From NCBI GenBank assembly GCA_030123625.1, contig CP126121.1:62001-126000 (forward strand): a stretch of 64,000 nt of DNA. Reading direction: 5' to 3'. Source of the DNA: Nitrospira sp. Its GTDB lineage: Bacteria; Nitrospirota; Nitrospiria; Nitrospirales; Nitrospiraceae. Positions 32,888 to 41,338 of this stretch are shown piece by piece. How positions within the stretch are numbered: position 1 is the stretch's first letter; every line of letters begins with the position of its first letter. The position numbers and the translations under genes are program-made. The notes under the pieces were generated by a model, which was not told the DNA's origin, made no database searches, and saw only the letters and a program-made list of their open reading frames with translations.

Positions 32888-35064
32888 AGCTCTTCCGGTC
32901 TCCCAGACCGACCCACCGTCCGCAAACTCGTTTTCAGGGACGAGGCCAGTCGATTCAGCATCGGATCGTCCGTGACATCGAGATCGGACAGCTCGACGGT
33001 GGCGCGGTCGTATTGTTTCAACACCGTCCAATGTCGGGCGGTTTGGAGACGCGCCCACGCGGCCTGGGACGCGTCCGGTTTCTTTTCCAACACGAATTGA
33101 TAGGCGGCGATGGCCCGCTCATGTCGGTTCAATCGCGACAAGGTATCCGCATATGATACGAGCGTATCGGATGATTGCGGCGCACCGACCTTAAACGCCT
33201 CTTCGTAGGCCAGTGCGGATTCCTCGAGTTTTTCCAGTTCGCCCAGCGTCTTGGCCAACTGGATATACATGGCCGGTCGTTCAGGATGGACGGGATGGCG
33301 CAAGAGCCACGTGCGGCACAGATGGAGAAGCCCTTGGAGATCCCGCTGTTGCCGCATGGCATCTATCAAAAAATGCACGACCTCCCCCTCATGCTTTCCG
33401 AGAGGGAACTGAAACCGGTATCGCTCCAGCACTTTTCTGGCGGCTTGAGGATCCCGCTGATCCAGATAGATCTTTCCGAGGCCGATCAAGGCGGATTCGA
33501 GCGATGCCGAATCGCCGTGCGACTTAACGACCTGTTGATGCAGCCGTATGGCTTCCGGCGCGAATCCCAAGCGCCGATGAGATTCCGCGATGTCAAGCAA
33601 GAGGGGGGACCGCGCATAGCGTTGTTCGGCCATGGTTCCATGCCTGTGAAACAGACTCACGACCGTCAGGTCGTCTCGCGATGCGATCGCCGCCTCTATC
33701 CACGGTATCAAAATGGCCGACAGGCGCTCTGAGGCTTTCATGGCCCATGAATCGTTTTTATCGGCGGCTCGGAGCGTGATCTCCTTGTAGGTTTGAAGCG
33801 CTCGGTTCATGTCCCCTGCATGCTCGTAACCGTGGCCGAGGTAATACAGAGCCTCACTTCCCATCGGATTACCGGCTTCTCGAGTCGCAATCTTTTCGAG
33901 CAGCGATCGGTAGGACGCGTCGGTCTGGTCCGGAACCGGCACATTGTGCATCATGGCGTTGACCGTGAGCCCAAGCGAATTGCTCTCAGCCGGCAACATG
34001 TTCTCCGCGCGCAGCGCCGCGAGCCGGAGGACGGCCGTCGCATCCGCCTCGCTATCCGGATAGAGCGAGGGAATCAGCGCGTAGACGAACTCCGCTTGCG
34101 CTCGTTTGGCCCTCGCCCGCAACCCTTCGGCTACGTGCAGCAAAGCCGTCGGCGCATACGCATGACGGGGATAGAGATTATAAAAGATCAGCATGAGTTC
34201 TCGAGCGGAAGCCTCATGCTGCAGTTTCATTTGAGTGACGGCATACCGCTGAAGAGACAAAGGATCGCCTCTCAAGAGATGCGGCCACCGCCGATAACCG
34301 ATATCGAAAATCGGCTGCGCTTCGGAAAATCGTTGTTCTCTGAACAGCGCATGGGCCAATCCCACTGTCGATCCTTGAAGGGACGGCTCGTCGTCGCTTC
34401 GCTTTCGCACGTCGGCAAACGCATGTTCGGCATCGCTCCATTTCCCCATGGCCATGAACGTATAACCAAGACCCAGCAAAGCCCGATTTCTATCGAAAGG
34501 AACAGCGGCGGAATGGGCCATGGCTTGCTCGTAAAACGCTTGTGCCTCTTGGAACGCGCTTTGTTCGAAATACAAATCCGCGATCCGCCATTCTGCTCTC
34601 CGGGCGTTTGTCGATTGTGGATGGTCCCGCAGGAGTTTTTTGTACTCCACGATCGCGTCGGATCGGGATTGCCCCGAGGCATCATCACGCAACAAGAGCT
34701 CGACCAGAAAGGCTTTCGCCGATGGGACGAGCGGACTGTCAGGATGTTCCTTTACGATCTTTCCAAAGAAGCGTTGCGCCTCCGGCCATGCGTTCTTCCT
34801 GTACGCGGACCAGCCTTCTTGCCAAACCAGTGCGTCAATCCCCGAAGATTGGCCTTCCTGGCGAGGGCCGTCATCCGGCAGAGATTGCACGGGTCGTTCA
34901 ATCGGTACCGAATTCCTCATCGAGGTTGCTCGTTCGGTTGTTGCGGCGATCGGGATTTTAGGGGAAGGAGATGAGGGGACCTCCCCGATGGCCGCGGAGG
35001 GGAACAACATCCGAGCGGCAATCAAGAATAGGAATGGGCAATATGATGGGCGGCATTGATGCAC
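32884..35064 (-). CDS. Exported TPR-repeat protein of the flagellar regulatory operon
   Basis: A 726-residue protein with an N-terminal signal-like segment (YCPFLFLIAARMLFPSAAIG) and about a dozen tetratricopeptide-like helical pairs, for example DLYFEQSAFQEAQAFYEQAM and SLSRLNRHERAIAAYQFVLE. TPR arrays make protein-protein contacts, and if exported it would act in the periplasm. It is translationally coupled to the FlrB-like kinase. A partner role in sensing basal-body assembly is a guess from its position. Start is GTG at 35064, only a few bases after the predicted sigma-54 start site, so a downstream start is possible. Confidence 0.8.
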   Translation of the reverse strand: MHQCRPSYCPFLFLIAARMLFPSAAIGEVPSSPSPKIPIAATTERATSMRNSVPIERPVQSLPDDGPRQEGQSSGIDALVWQEGWSAYRKNAWPEAQRFFGKIVKEHPDSPLVPSAKAFLVELLLRDDASGQSRSDAIVEYKKLLRDHPQSTNARRAEWRIADLYFEQSAFQEAQAFYEQAMAHSAAVPFDRNRALLGLGYTFMAMGKWSDAEHAFADVRKRSDDEPSLQGSTVGLAHALFREQRFSEAQPIFDIGYRRWPHLLRGDPLSLQRYAVTQMKLQHEASARELMLIFYNLYPRHAYAPTALLHVAEGLRARAKRAQAEFVYALIPSLYPDSEADATAVLRLAALRAENMLPAESNSLGLTVNAMMHNVPVPDQTDASYRSLLEKIATREAGNPMGSEALYYLGHGYEHAGDMNRALQTYKEITLRAADKNDSWAMKASERLSAILIPWIEAAIASRDDLTVVSLFHRHGTMAEQRYARSPLLLDIAESHRRLGFAPEAIRLHQQVVKSHGDSASLESALIGLGKIYLDQRDPQAARKVLERYRFQFPLGKHEGEVVHFLIDAMRQQRDLQGLLHLCRTWLLRHPVHPERPAMYIQLAKTLGELEKLEESALAYEEAFKVGAPQSSDTLVSYADTLSRLNRHERAIAAYQFVLEKKPDASQAAWARLQTARHWTVLKQYDRATVELSDLDVTDDPMLNRLASSLKTSLRTVGRSGRPEEL

Positions 35065-35078
35065 GGCGATAAGGCATC

Positions 35079-35095
35079 AGCAAAGCTCATGCCTG
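35079..35095 (-). promoter_or_regulatory. Candidate sigma-54 promoter of the TPR-flrB-flrC operon
   Basis: On the minus strand CAGGCATGAGCTTTGCT fits the -24/-12 pattern well (GG and GC with correct spacing). The predicted start site is only about 4 bases before the GTG of the TPR gene, which would make the mRNA nearly leaderless. The NtrC-type gene just upstream would be the natural activator. Confidence 0.45.
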
Positions 35096-35181
35096 CATCC
35101 GTGTAGGAAACTCACGGGAAATCAGGAGAGTTATCCAGAGAAATCACGCCGTTCTGCTGATCGCGTCAGGAATGGCGCCGA

Positions 35182-36630
35182 CTAGGTCGACAGGTCGTCA
35201 ATCTTTTGACTTGAAGGACGCGGCCACAACGGAAGGGTTTCCAACTGAGATCGCGGATCCACGCCCCTACGCTTGAGTTTTTCAACCAATGTCGTCCGGT
35301 TCAGTTGGAGCAGTTGGGCCGCCCGTGAGGTGACGCCGTTGGCTTTGCGCAAGGCTTCCATGATGAGATGTTTTTCGTACTGTTCAACCTCCCTGGAAAG
35401 ATTGATGCCGTCCTCGTTGAACCGGATGAACTGCTCCTTGAGTTCGGAGCCCGACCTCCGACAGATCTTTTCGGGGAGATCTCCGATGGAAAGGACTCCC
35501 TGTTTCTTGAGCACGACCAGCCGCTCGATCATGTTCTCCAGCTCCCGAATGTTGCCGGGCCAGTCGTATTCGGTCAACAGACGGAGCGCGTCGGAGGCAA
35601 GGCCTGAAACCTCGGAATGCTTGATTTGATTGAAGCGAGTCAGAAAATGATCGATCAGGAGCGGGATGTCGCTTCGGCGTTCTCGTAGCGGAGGGATCAC
35701 GATGGGAATGACATTGAGCCGATAGAACAGATCTTTGCGAAATCGCTTTTCCTCAACCAGCGTTTCCAAATCCTGATTCGTCGCGGCGACGATACGCACA
35801 TCCACATGGATCGTCCGATTTCCTCCGACTCGTTCGAACTCCCGTTCCTGTAACACCCGTAAAAGTTTCACTTGCAACGGCAGGCTCATTTCACCGATTT
35901 CATCGAGAAAGATCGTCCCTCCGTTCGCCAATTCAAACCGTCCCATCCGCGCGTGAGTGGCCCCTGTAAACGCGCCTTTTTCGTGTCCGAAGAGTTCCGA
36001 TTCCAGCAGATTTTCAGGGATGGCGCCGCAATTCACCGGGACCAGGGGGCGATCCTTTCGGAGGCTATTGAAGTGAAGCATGCGGGCCACCAACTCCTTG
36101 CCGGTGCCGCTCTCGCCCTGAATCATGACCGTGCTGTCGCTGTCGGCGACTTTTTGGACGAACTCCATCACGTGTTGGATCGGCTCGCTGGCCCCTATCA
36201 TCTGTTCCAACCGATATTGATCGCGTACGGCCTTCCGCAAGAGATGGTTTTCTTGCCGAAGTCGAAGAACCTCCGCCGCCCGCCGAACCACCACGGCCAC
36301 GGCTTCAAGATCAAACGGCTTGGTAATGAAGTCGAATGCGCCGGACTTCATGGCGCGAACCGCTGTTTCGATAGTGCCGAATCCGGTCATCATGATGGGA
36401 ATGATTTTCGCATCGAATTTCGCCAGGCGATCAATGATCGCGAGTCCATCGATATCGGGCAACTGAAAGTCCGTGATCACGATATGGATCACCGAGTCCC
36501 TCACCGCCTGGATTGCCGCCGCACCGTCCTCGGCAGTGGAGACGGTATACTCCTCCTGCATCAGGGCTTCTTGCAGAACATCCCGCACGGCCGGGTCGTC
36601 ATCGACAATCAGCACATGGAGTTGGTTCAT
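35182..36630 (-). CDS. NtrC-family sigma-54 activator, likely flagellar master regulator
   Basis: 482 residues from the ATG at 36630. The receiver has D54 in VITDFQLPDIDG and ends FITKPFDLEAV. The AAA+ domain has Walker A GESGTGKE and GAFTGA. The Fis-type HTH is AAQLLQLNRTTLVEKLKRRG at the C-terminus. It should activate sigma-54 promoters when phosphorylated or otherwise switched on. It is the first regulator gene upstream of the TPR-kinase-regulator operon and is therefore a candidate top-level regulator, analogous to FlrA/FleQ in position, though it has a full receiver. Confidence 0.9.
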   Translation of the reverse strand: MNQLHVLIVDDDPAVRDVLQEALMQEEYTVSTAEDGAAAIQAVRDSVIHIVITDFQLPDIDGLAIIDRLAKFDAKIIPIMMTGFGTIETAVRAMKSGAFDFITKPFDLEAVAVVVRRAAEVLRLRQENHLLRKAVRDQYRLEQMIGASEPIQHVMEFVQKVADSDSTVMIQGESGTGKELVARMLHFNSLRKDRPLVPVNCGAIPENLLESELFGHEKGAFTGATHARMGRFELANGGTIFLDEIGEMSLPLQVKLLRVLQEREFERVGGNRTIHVDVRIVAATNQDLETLVEEKRFRKDLFYRLNVIPIVIPPLRERRSDIPLLIDHFLTRFNQIKHSEVSGLASDALRLLTEYDWPGNIRELENMIERLVVLKKQGVLSIGDLPEKICRRSGSELKEQFIRFNEDGINLSREVEQYEKHLIMEALRKANGVTSRAAQLLQLNRTTLVEKLKRRGVDPRSQLETLPLWPRPSSQKIDDLST

Positions 36631-36975
36631 ACCTACATGTCCTTTGGAATACAAAATGAAAACCGAACCTAGAATAATGACCACCAGCACGCAATGCAAG
36701 CCGTATCAATAAACCGGCAATCGAGCTAAGAAAGGTCTGATAGGATGAGAGGGCCTCTCCTGACAAATTCTTCGGCCTACCCTGGTACCGTGAGAGACAA
36801 AAGGTCGGATGCTGGTCATGATGGTGATGCCGTCCCTGTGTGCCGTTGAGTCGCAACGCTTCAGGGATTTTTATTGGCCGCGTTGGTTGCGGGGTGTGAC
36901 GGAGAGTGCTATATAGCGGCTCGCGGCTACAGTATAGACGTGCGAAGCACGCAGTGTTGAGAAGGAGGACAACGG
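36631..36975. other. Divergent intergenic region
   Basis: This 345-base region separates the minus-strand NtrC gene from a plus-strand lipoprotein gene. It must contain promoters for both, but no sigma-54 match or operator was identified. A near-perfect AAGGAGG precedes the lipoprotein start. Confidence 0.4.
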
Positions 36976-37410
36976 ATGAGGCGTACAGGCTTCGTGAGAG
37001 GGTGTGTGATGCTTGTTGCGCTTACTTCCATGATGGGCTGCACAGGACTGACACCACAAGACCCCAAATATTATTCCTCGCGTCTCTATGACCTGCCCTA
37101 TGAGCGAGTGTTTAATGCCGTGCATGCTCGTGTGGCTGAGTACCCAATGGGCGTGAGGCAAGCCGATCAGACTAAGGGGATTGTCAAGAGCCGCATCGGC
37201 GGGACAACGCCGGGCATCGAGACGAGTGGCGGCTACCAAGTCACCGTGGCCGTCTCGCAGGTGGGCAATCGGACCCGAGTGACCCCGGACTGGAAAAAGA
37301 CCGCCTCATCAGCACCGACCAACACTTACCTGCTTCCGATCAGTATCGACGAGCGTCCACAGCTCTATACGGAATTCTTCGACGAACTCGACAAACACTT
37401 ACAGTACTGA
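36976..37410 (+). CDS. Small lipoprotein of unknown function
   Basis: 144 residues with signal peptide and lipobox (TSMMGCTG), so probably lipid-anchored. The mature part (YDLPYERVFNAVHARVAEYP, GGYQVTVAVSQVGNRTRVTP) resembles small lipoproteins with an alpha-beta fold found in many Gram-negative genomes. GAGAAGGAGG precedes the start. It stands alone, convergent with the Slp-like gene. No function can be named. Confidence 0.75.
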   Translation: MRRTGFVRGCVMLVALTSMMGCTGLTPQDPKYYSSRLYDLPYERVFNAVHARVAEYPMGVRQADQTKGIVKSRIGGTTPGIETSGGYQVTVAVSQVGNRTRVTPDWKKTASSAPTNTYLLPISIDERPQLYTEFFDELDKHLQY

Positions 37411-37553
37411 AGAAAGTTATGAAGCGGTTAAATTTTGAGTACTCTAGCTGGAGTCACTTCCCCTTCGGCAGCGACCGCTTCTTTACATCCACGTCTTCAC
37501 TATTTTCTCATCCATCTCAGCAAACGAATGGCAATGAGTCTTCAATATTGTCA

Positions 37554-38081
37554 TTACTGGAATGGGTCCGATTCACGGATGAGTTCAGGCGGAGTCGTTG
37601 GCCCGTAGTTCTCATCCACACTGTGTTCCCACACTCCGTCGTGTTTCGGGTTCATTCCCCACCCGCGTGCGTAGATCAACTTCAAGAGGGGCTGTCCTTC
37701 GGGGCCGACGCCGATCACACGACCAACGATGGTCATATCAGCCCAATGGCGGTAGGAACTGGGCAAGGTTTGATGGTTCTTCACGATAAGCCAATACCAC
37801 CCAGCTTCGTGATCGCTGGGGCTGGGCGGAAGCTGTGGACGGTACTTCTCATCAAGGGGGCGATTCTTGACGTGCAACCAGAGGTCTCCCTCCTGCACTT
37901 CCTCCGTCACGATGACAGCCCCCAAAACGACAAGCCGATCTCGATAACACTCGGGCGTGGCGGCCAACCATGAAAACTTAAGGGTTGAATCTGCTTCCTG
38001 CAGATATTTTTGCGGCACAGCGGTGCACCCGACGGCTACGCACAGGGCTGATATAAGGATGGCCCGAGTCAATCGGCTCAT
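37554..38081 (-). CDS. Slp-family outer-membrane lipoprotein
   Basis: 175 residues from Met at 38081, with signal peptide and lipobox (CVAVGCTA). The Slp pattern is visible: ECYRDRLVVLGAVIVTEEVQ, EAGWYWLIVKNHQTLPSSYR, DMTIVGRVIGVGPEGQPLLK. This is the second Slp-like gene in the window (first at 8344-8880), and the two are only distantly alike. Likely attached to the outer membrane. A start four codons upstream is possible. Confidence 0.82.
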   Translation of the reverse strand: MSRLTRAILISALCVAVGCTAVPQKYLQEADSTLKFSWLAATPECYRDRLVVLGAVIVTEEVQEGDLWLHVKNRPLDEKYRPQLPPSPSDHEAGWYWLIVKNHQTLPSSYRHWADMTIVGRVIGVGPEGQPLLKLIYARGWGMNPKHDGVWEHSVDENYGPTTPPELIRESDPFQ

Positions 38082-38440
38082 ATACACCCACATGCTGCAA
38101 GACGTGGCGCTCTAAACGGTTATGGTATTCGTACTAGTGATAAAGTTTTAGAGCGTCAACTATCCTCTGTGCTCGGTAGTGAGACGTGGTTTCATGGATT
38201 TTCTCTGAACCGCAGCGGCATTTTCATCGTGATCATTAAAATCTCTGAGGAGATTTCGAAGCGCCCACGATCCGGCAGGTTCTTCAGAGTCTTTTCGTTT
38301 CACCATGCAGCGGAAAGTAACACAAGTATTCAACAATGGTAAACGACGGTTGACATACCGGTCGTGCCGGTACAAGACCGATCTTCGGGAAGCGTCATAC
38401 AATTCCACGGGCACAGTCGGGCACACTTCGCGAAACAATC
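38082..38440. other. Intergenic stretch before the tRNA, no gene seen
   Basis: About 360 bases between the Slp-like gene and the tRNA promoter. A short minus-strand frame at 38160-38450 has no coding character. Nothing else was identified. Confidence 0.45.
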
Positions 38441-38469
38441 TTGACATCAAACTGACTAACTCGTTAGTT
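38441..38469 (+). promoter_or_regulatory. Promoter of tRNA-Thr
   Basis: TTGACA at 38441-38446 and TTAGTT at 38464-38469 are separated by 17 bases. The tRNA starts 10 bases after the -10. A short inverted repeat (ACTAAC...GTTAGT) overlaps the -10 region. Confidence 0.6.
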
Positions 38470-38479
38470 TGTTTGAATT

Positions 38480-38555
38480 GCTGGCGTAGCTCAATCGGCA
38501 GAGCAGCGGTTTTGTAAACCGCAGGTTGGAGGTTCGATTCCTCTCGCCAGCTCCA
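38480..38555 (+). tRNA. tRNA-Thr (anticodon UGU)
   Basis: 76 bases fold as a cloverleaf: acceptor stem GCTGGCG/CGCCAGC, anticodon stem GCGGT/ACCGC with loop TTTGTAA (anticodon TGT, reading ACA), T arm with GGTTCGATTCC, discriminator T and encoded CCA. The 3' 48 bases are the left attachment repeat of the island, so the tRNA remains intact after integration. Confidence 0.97.
38508..38555. repeat. attL: 48-bp attachment repeat within tRNA-Thr
   Basis: Bases 38508-38555 (anticodon arm to CCA) recur without mismatch at 53251-53298. Tyrosine integrases commonly use the tRNA 3' half as attachment site, and the integrase gene lies 1.2 kb inside. Confidence 0.93.
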
Positions 38556-38600
38556 TTTTTTCAGTAGGTTAGCAACCTCACGAAAACCCCTTTCGGAAAA

Positions 38601-38622
38601 CGTAGTGAATAGCGTAGTGAAT
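38601..38622 (+). repeat. Arm-type direct repeats next to attL
   Basis: CGTAGTGAAT occurs twice, separated by AG. The same motif and variants (CGTAGGGGAAT) occur next to attR at 53110. Paired repeats inside both ends are what arm-type integrase binding sites look like. Confidence 0.5.
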
Positions 38623-38703
38623 CATTCCCGATTTACAGCGCGCATATTTGACGATATATGCCGATTGGCATAAAGTCCTACCTTCACTCGAAACCTTAAA
38701 CAA

Positions 38704-39225
38704 ATGACATCGGAAACGGATAATTTTTCATGGCTTATTAAAGCACGCACATCAAACCAGGAAGCCTTGTTACGACTCTACCGCCTCAATATCACCGATA
38801 ATTCAAACCCGGTCAGTCAGCAAACATATACTCTGCTCGTTGGTGCAGGCTTTTCGTTATGGCGTGCTGCATTTTTAAGTGATGTCACACGAGAAACTCA
38901 TAAGATTGCAGAGGATGCGAGAAAATTAATTAAGCGTCTCATTCAAGACAATTCCGTAGGCTATCCTCAAGACCGTGAGACACGCGAATGGATGGCTGGT
39001 TACTACATCAATAATGCAATATGGCGTCTTCTTATCGCGTGGAAATTTATCAAAGAAGAAGCCAATGAGCCAACGCCACAAGCCTTGGTGAGTCTAAAAG
39101 ACTTCGATGAACGTGGAGCGGAGAATGAATCACCTGTCGATCTATGGAATTCTTCGCACGAAGCCCTCTGTGCCATCTTGCATATTCTAGAAAGTAGGAC
39201 ACAGCAAACAAAGGCACTCGAATGA
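38704..39225 (+). CDS. Unrecognised cargo protein, first gene of a coupled pair
   Basis: 173 residues, mostly helical: FSWLIKARTSNQEALLRLYR, VSQQTYTLLVGAGFSLWRAA, NNAIWRLLIAWKFIKEEANE. The base composition is clearly more AT-rich than the flanking chromosome. The gene ends on the start of the next gene (ATGA), so the two are a unit. It lies between attL and the integrase, the usual place for cargo genes in satellites. No family recognised. An antitoxin or sensor partner of the HEPN-like second gene is a possibility only. Confidence 0.7.
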   Translation: MTSETDNFSWLIKARTSNQEALLRLYRLNITDNSNPVSQQTYTLLVGAGFSLWRAAFLSDVTRETHKIAEDARKLIKRLIQDNSVGYPQDRETREWMAGYYINNAIWRLLIAWKFIKEEANEPTPQALVSLKDFDERGAENESPVDLWNSSHEALCAILHILESRTQQTKALE

Positions 39226-39773
39226 CAGACTTTTCATCTAGTTTCCCAGGAACTGGAAGTTTAGCGCAACGATTGAGAAAAATTCTTTATCCCGACCTGA
39301 CAGATAACGAAGTAGAAACTATCACCGTATGCTTGATGTCGCATTTGCTAGTGGAGAGCGCTCTTAACGGCCTACTGTTTCGATGGTTACAACGAGACAC
39401 CGTGATGATAGGGAGTGCCAAAGCCTTGTACGAGGCGGAAGAAGTTTTGTGGAAGCAGATCGTGAAGATGGATTTTGCAAAAAAATATAGTCTGGTAGAG
39501 CCATTTTTTGCGATCTCTTTTTCTAAGGATGCTGTAAAAGATCCTTGGAAAATTAATGATCTTCGAAATGACCTATTCCACGGACGGGCTATTAAGGAAG
39601 CAAAATTCAAGGGAAAGTCAATATGCGAAGAGAGCACCGTTCAGGATATTTTTTTAGCCGCGCAATCCGCTAGAAATAACTTTGGAAGATTTGAAGAAAT
39701 GAAATACGCGCCACGCTCTCCCCTGCAAGGTTGGGAAGAATGGCTAAAAATGAAAGACGAAACTTCCTTATGA
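39222..39773 (+). CDS. HEPN-like protein, second gene of the attL cargo pair
   Basis: 183 residues, all-helical. Segment INDLRNDLFHGRAIKEAKF contains R-N-x-x-x-H, the RX4H pattern of HEPN ribonucleases, in the usual LRN...HG setting. The N-terminal helices (TVCLMSHLLVESALNGLLFR) also fit HEPN-type folds. HEPN proteins often act as RNases in toxin-antitoxin and antiphage systems, but many LRN...HG proteins are not proven enzymes. It overlaps its partner by 4 bases and converges with the integrase gene, overlapping it by 6 bases. Confidence 0.7.
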   Translation: MTDFSSSFPGTGSLAQRLRKILYPDLTDNEVETITVCLMSHLLVESALNGLLFRWLQRDTVMIGSAKALYEAEEVLWKQIVKMDFAKKYSLVEPFFAISFSKDAVKDPWKINDLRNDLFHGRAIKEAKFKGKSICEESTVQDIFLAAQSARNNFGRFEEMKYAPRSPLQGWEEWLKMKDETSL

Positions 39774-40946
39774 CGCAGGTACAGCTTCAATACTATGGAG
39801 CACGTTCAAGGAATGATCGGGATTATCGTTCGATACCGCAGGATCGGTGAAATGGACGAGCCGTTCAATCGCCTTTGTTTTATGCTGCGGGGCGAGGTGA
39901 GCGTACCGCATCACCATCGTTAAGTCAGCCCAACCGCCGAGTTCCTGAACAGTCCGAAGATCGACGCCTGCCATCACAAGCCGGGACCCAAAGGTGTGTC
40001 TGAGGTCATGGGGCCTGATCTTCGGGATCTTCGCCCGTTTCCACGCGTGTCTAAAGCTTGTCCCGATGTCGCTATAGGGAGTTCCATCCTTCTTCGCAAA
40101 TACGTACTCAGATGTTGCGGTCTCCTTCATCGCTTTTAAGGTGTTGAAGGCAATGGAATTCAAAGGCACATTCCGCGTATGACCATTTTTCGCATATCCC
40201 GATTCTACCGTTAAGAACCCTCGTTTCAAATCTACGCACTCCCATTTCAAGGTGAGAGCCTCGGCCTTGACCCTTAAGCCGGTATGGATGGCGATCAAAA
40301 TGAGTGAGCGTAAGGGTTCTTGCGCGGCTGAGAGTAGGCGAGTCTCTTCGGTGGGGTCGAGAAAACGGTCTTGATTACGTGGTTCCCTGCGGTACCGTAC
40401 CTTTTTCATAGGATTCTCGCCTTGGTATAGCCCCCAGGCGATACACTTATTAAACAGGACCTTCACCGTGGCAAGCTCGCGATTACAGCGGACCGGAGCC
40501 CCGCGCTTCGCAACGATGCGGCGTCGTTCCCACTCCTTATCGCTGATGTCCGAAGGCCGTTCGGTCAGTTCCCTGCCCTCCCCTCGCCGCTTCTTATACG
40601 CTTCCAGGCTCCAGGCCGTGATCTGGCTCAATCGCTTCCCGCTGAACTCCTCACTAAGATAGTCGAGACAGGCGGTGTACGTGCGGATGGTATTCGGTCG
40701 TTTCTCGCCTTTGATCCAGTCTTCGAATTTCTTCCGCGCCTCATCAAAGGTGAGATCTTTTTTCGATTTTCTTCCGATCCCGGCTTCCCCCCGAAGGATC
40801 TTCGCACGCTCAATCGCGGCCAACTCCAAGGCGACCGTGCGGGTGATCCCTCGGCCTAATCGTTTTTGGTAACGGGCGTGGTTGATGAAAATATCCAACC
40901 ACCAGGTCTTCCCCCGCTTATAAATTCCGTCACCGCGCCGAGGCAT
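39768..40946 (-). CDS. int: Tyrosine recombinase (integrase) of the island
   Basis: 392 residues from the ATG at 40946, which has GGAGGA five bases upstream; the longer frame to 41027 is not needed. The N-terminal part has an arm-binding-like region and a SAM-like core-binding domain (FEDWIKGEKRPNTIRTYTAC). The catalytic part shows R225 (HTGLRVKAEALTLKW), K253 region, H313-x-x-R316 (PHDLRHTFGSRL), W339 in place of the second His, and Y348 (VMRYAHLAP). All are compatible with activity. It would join the 48-bp att site in tRNA-Thr. Excision would need a directionality factor, perhaps the AlpA-like gene. Confidence 0.94.
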   Translation of the reverse strand: MPRRGDGIYKRGKTWWLDIFINHARYQKRLGRGITRTVALELAAIERAKILRGEAGIGRKSKKDLTFDEARKKFEDWIKGEKRPNTIRTYTACLDYLSEEFSGKRLSQITAWSLEAYKKRRGEGRELTERPSDISDKEWERRRIVAKRGAPVRCNRELATVKVLFNKCIAWGLYQGENPMKKVRYRREPRNQDRFLDPTEETRLLSAAQEPLRSLILIAIHTGLRVKAEALTLKWECVDLKRGFLTVESGYAKNGHTRNVPLNSIAFNTLKAMKETATSEYVFAKKDGTPYSDIGTSFRHAWKRAKIPKIRPHDLRHTFGSRLVMAGVDLRTVQELGGWADLTMVMRYAHLAPQHKTKAIERLVHFTDPAVSNDNPDHSLNVLHSIEAVPAS

Positions 40947-41103
40947 CGTGTCCTCCTTCGGTGAAGATCTGGTCGGCGACAGCATACGCCCGAGGGGCTG
41001 AGAGACCGGCGGCCCGGAGGAAGGCAAGACATTGAAAATAGTCGCGCTCCGATTCGGGGAACGCAGCGAGGTAACGGGCGGCCATCTCGGCGTCGTCGGT
41101 CAT
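40930..41103 (-). CDS. Small protein coupled to the XRE repressor
   Basis: 57 residues: MTDDAEMAARYLAAFPESER then DYFQCLAFLRAAGLSAPRAY and IFTEGGHDASAR. Its ATG overlaps the stop of the XRE gene (ATGA) and its end overlaps the integrase start, so it is the middle gene of an XRE-small-int operon. The helical composition suggests a small DNA-binding or adaptor protein. No family recognised. Confidence 0.65.
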   Translation of the reverse strand: MTDDAEMAARYLAAFPESERDYFQCLAFLRAAGLSAPRAYAVADQIFTEGGHDASAR

Positions 41104-41276
41104 TTCAGTAATTTTCCGAGTGGGACTTTCAGGGCCTTCGCCAATTTCTTCAACGTCGCCAATGAGGGATTCCGGCGCTTGCCGCGTTCGAGCATCGACA
41201 GGTACGGTTGCGACATTCCCGTTCGTTCGGCGAGTTGGGAGAGCGTGAGGTGATGGGTTTTGCGAAGGCGTTTCAT
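41100..41276 (-). CDS. XRE-family repressor of the island (likely leaderless)
   Basis: 58 residues from MKRLRK at 41276. A classic Cro/CI helix-turn-helix: LTLSQLAERTGMSQPYLSML, ERGKRRNPSLATLKKLAKAL. It probably represses the island's promoters. The -10 hexamer TATAAT lies seven bases before this ATG, so the message probably has no leader, as known for lambda cI from PRM. An ATG two codons upstream falls before the expected transcription start and is less likely. Confidence 0.88.
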   Translation of the reverse strand: MKRLRKTHHLTLSQLAERTGMSQPYLSMLERGKRRNPSLATLKKLAKALKVPLGKLLK

Positions 41277-41283
41277 AGCCATT

Positions 41284-41312
41284 ATTATAACTAGTAGTTA
41301 ATACCAATGGTA
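41284..41312 (-). promoter_or_regulatory. Promoter and possible operator of the XRE-int operon
   Basis: On the minus strand TTACCA and TATAAT are separated by 18 bases. The inverted repeat TACCATTGGTA (41302-41312) covers the -35 region and may be the repressor's own operator. Confidence 0.5.
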
Positions 41313-41338
41313 AGTTAGTAGATATACGTGCTGATGTG

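Noticed and set aside
33793-34974. Plus-strand open frame of 393 codons
   Set aside because: It lies fully antisense to the TPR-repeat gene, has no recognisable domain, is Arg-rich and is explained by GC-rich codons on the other strand.
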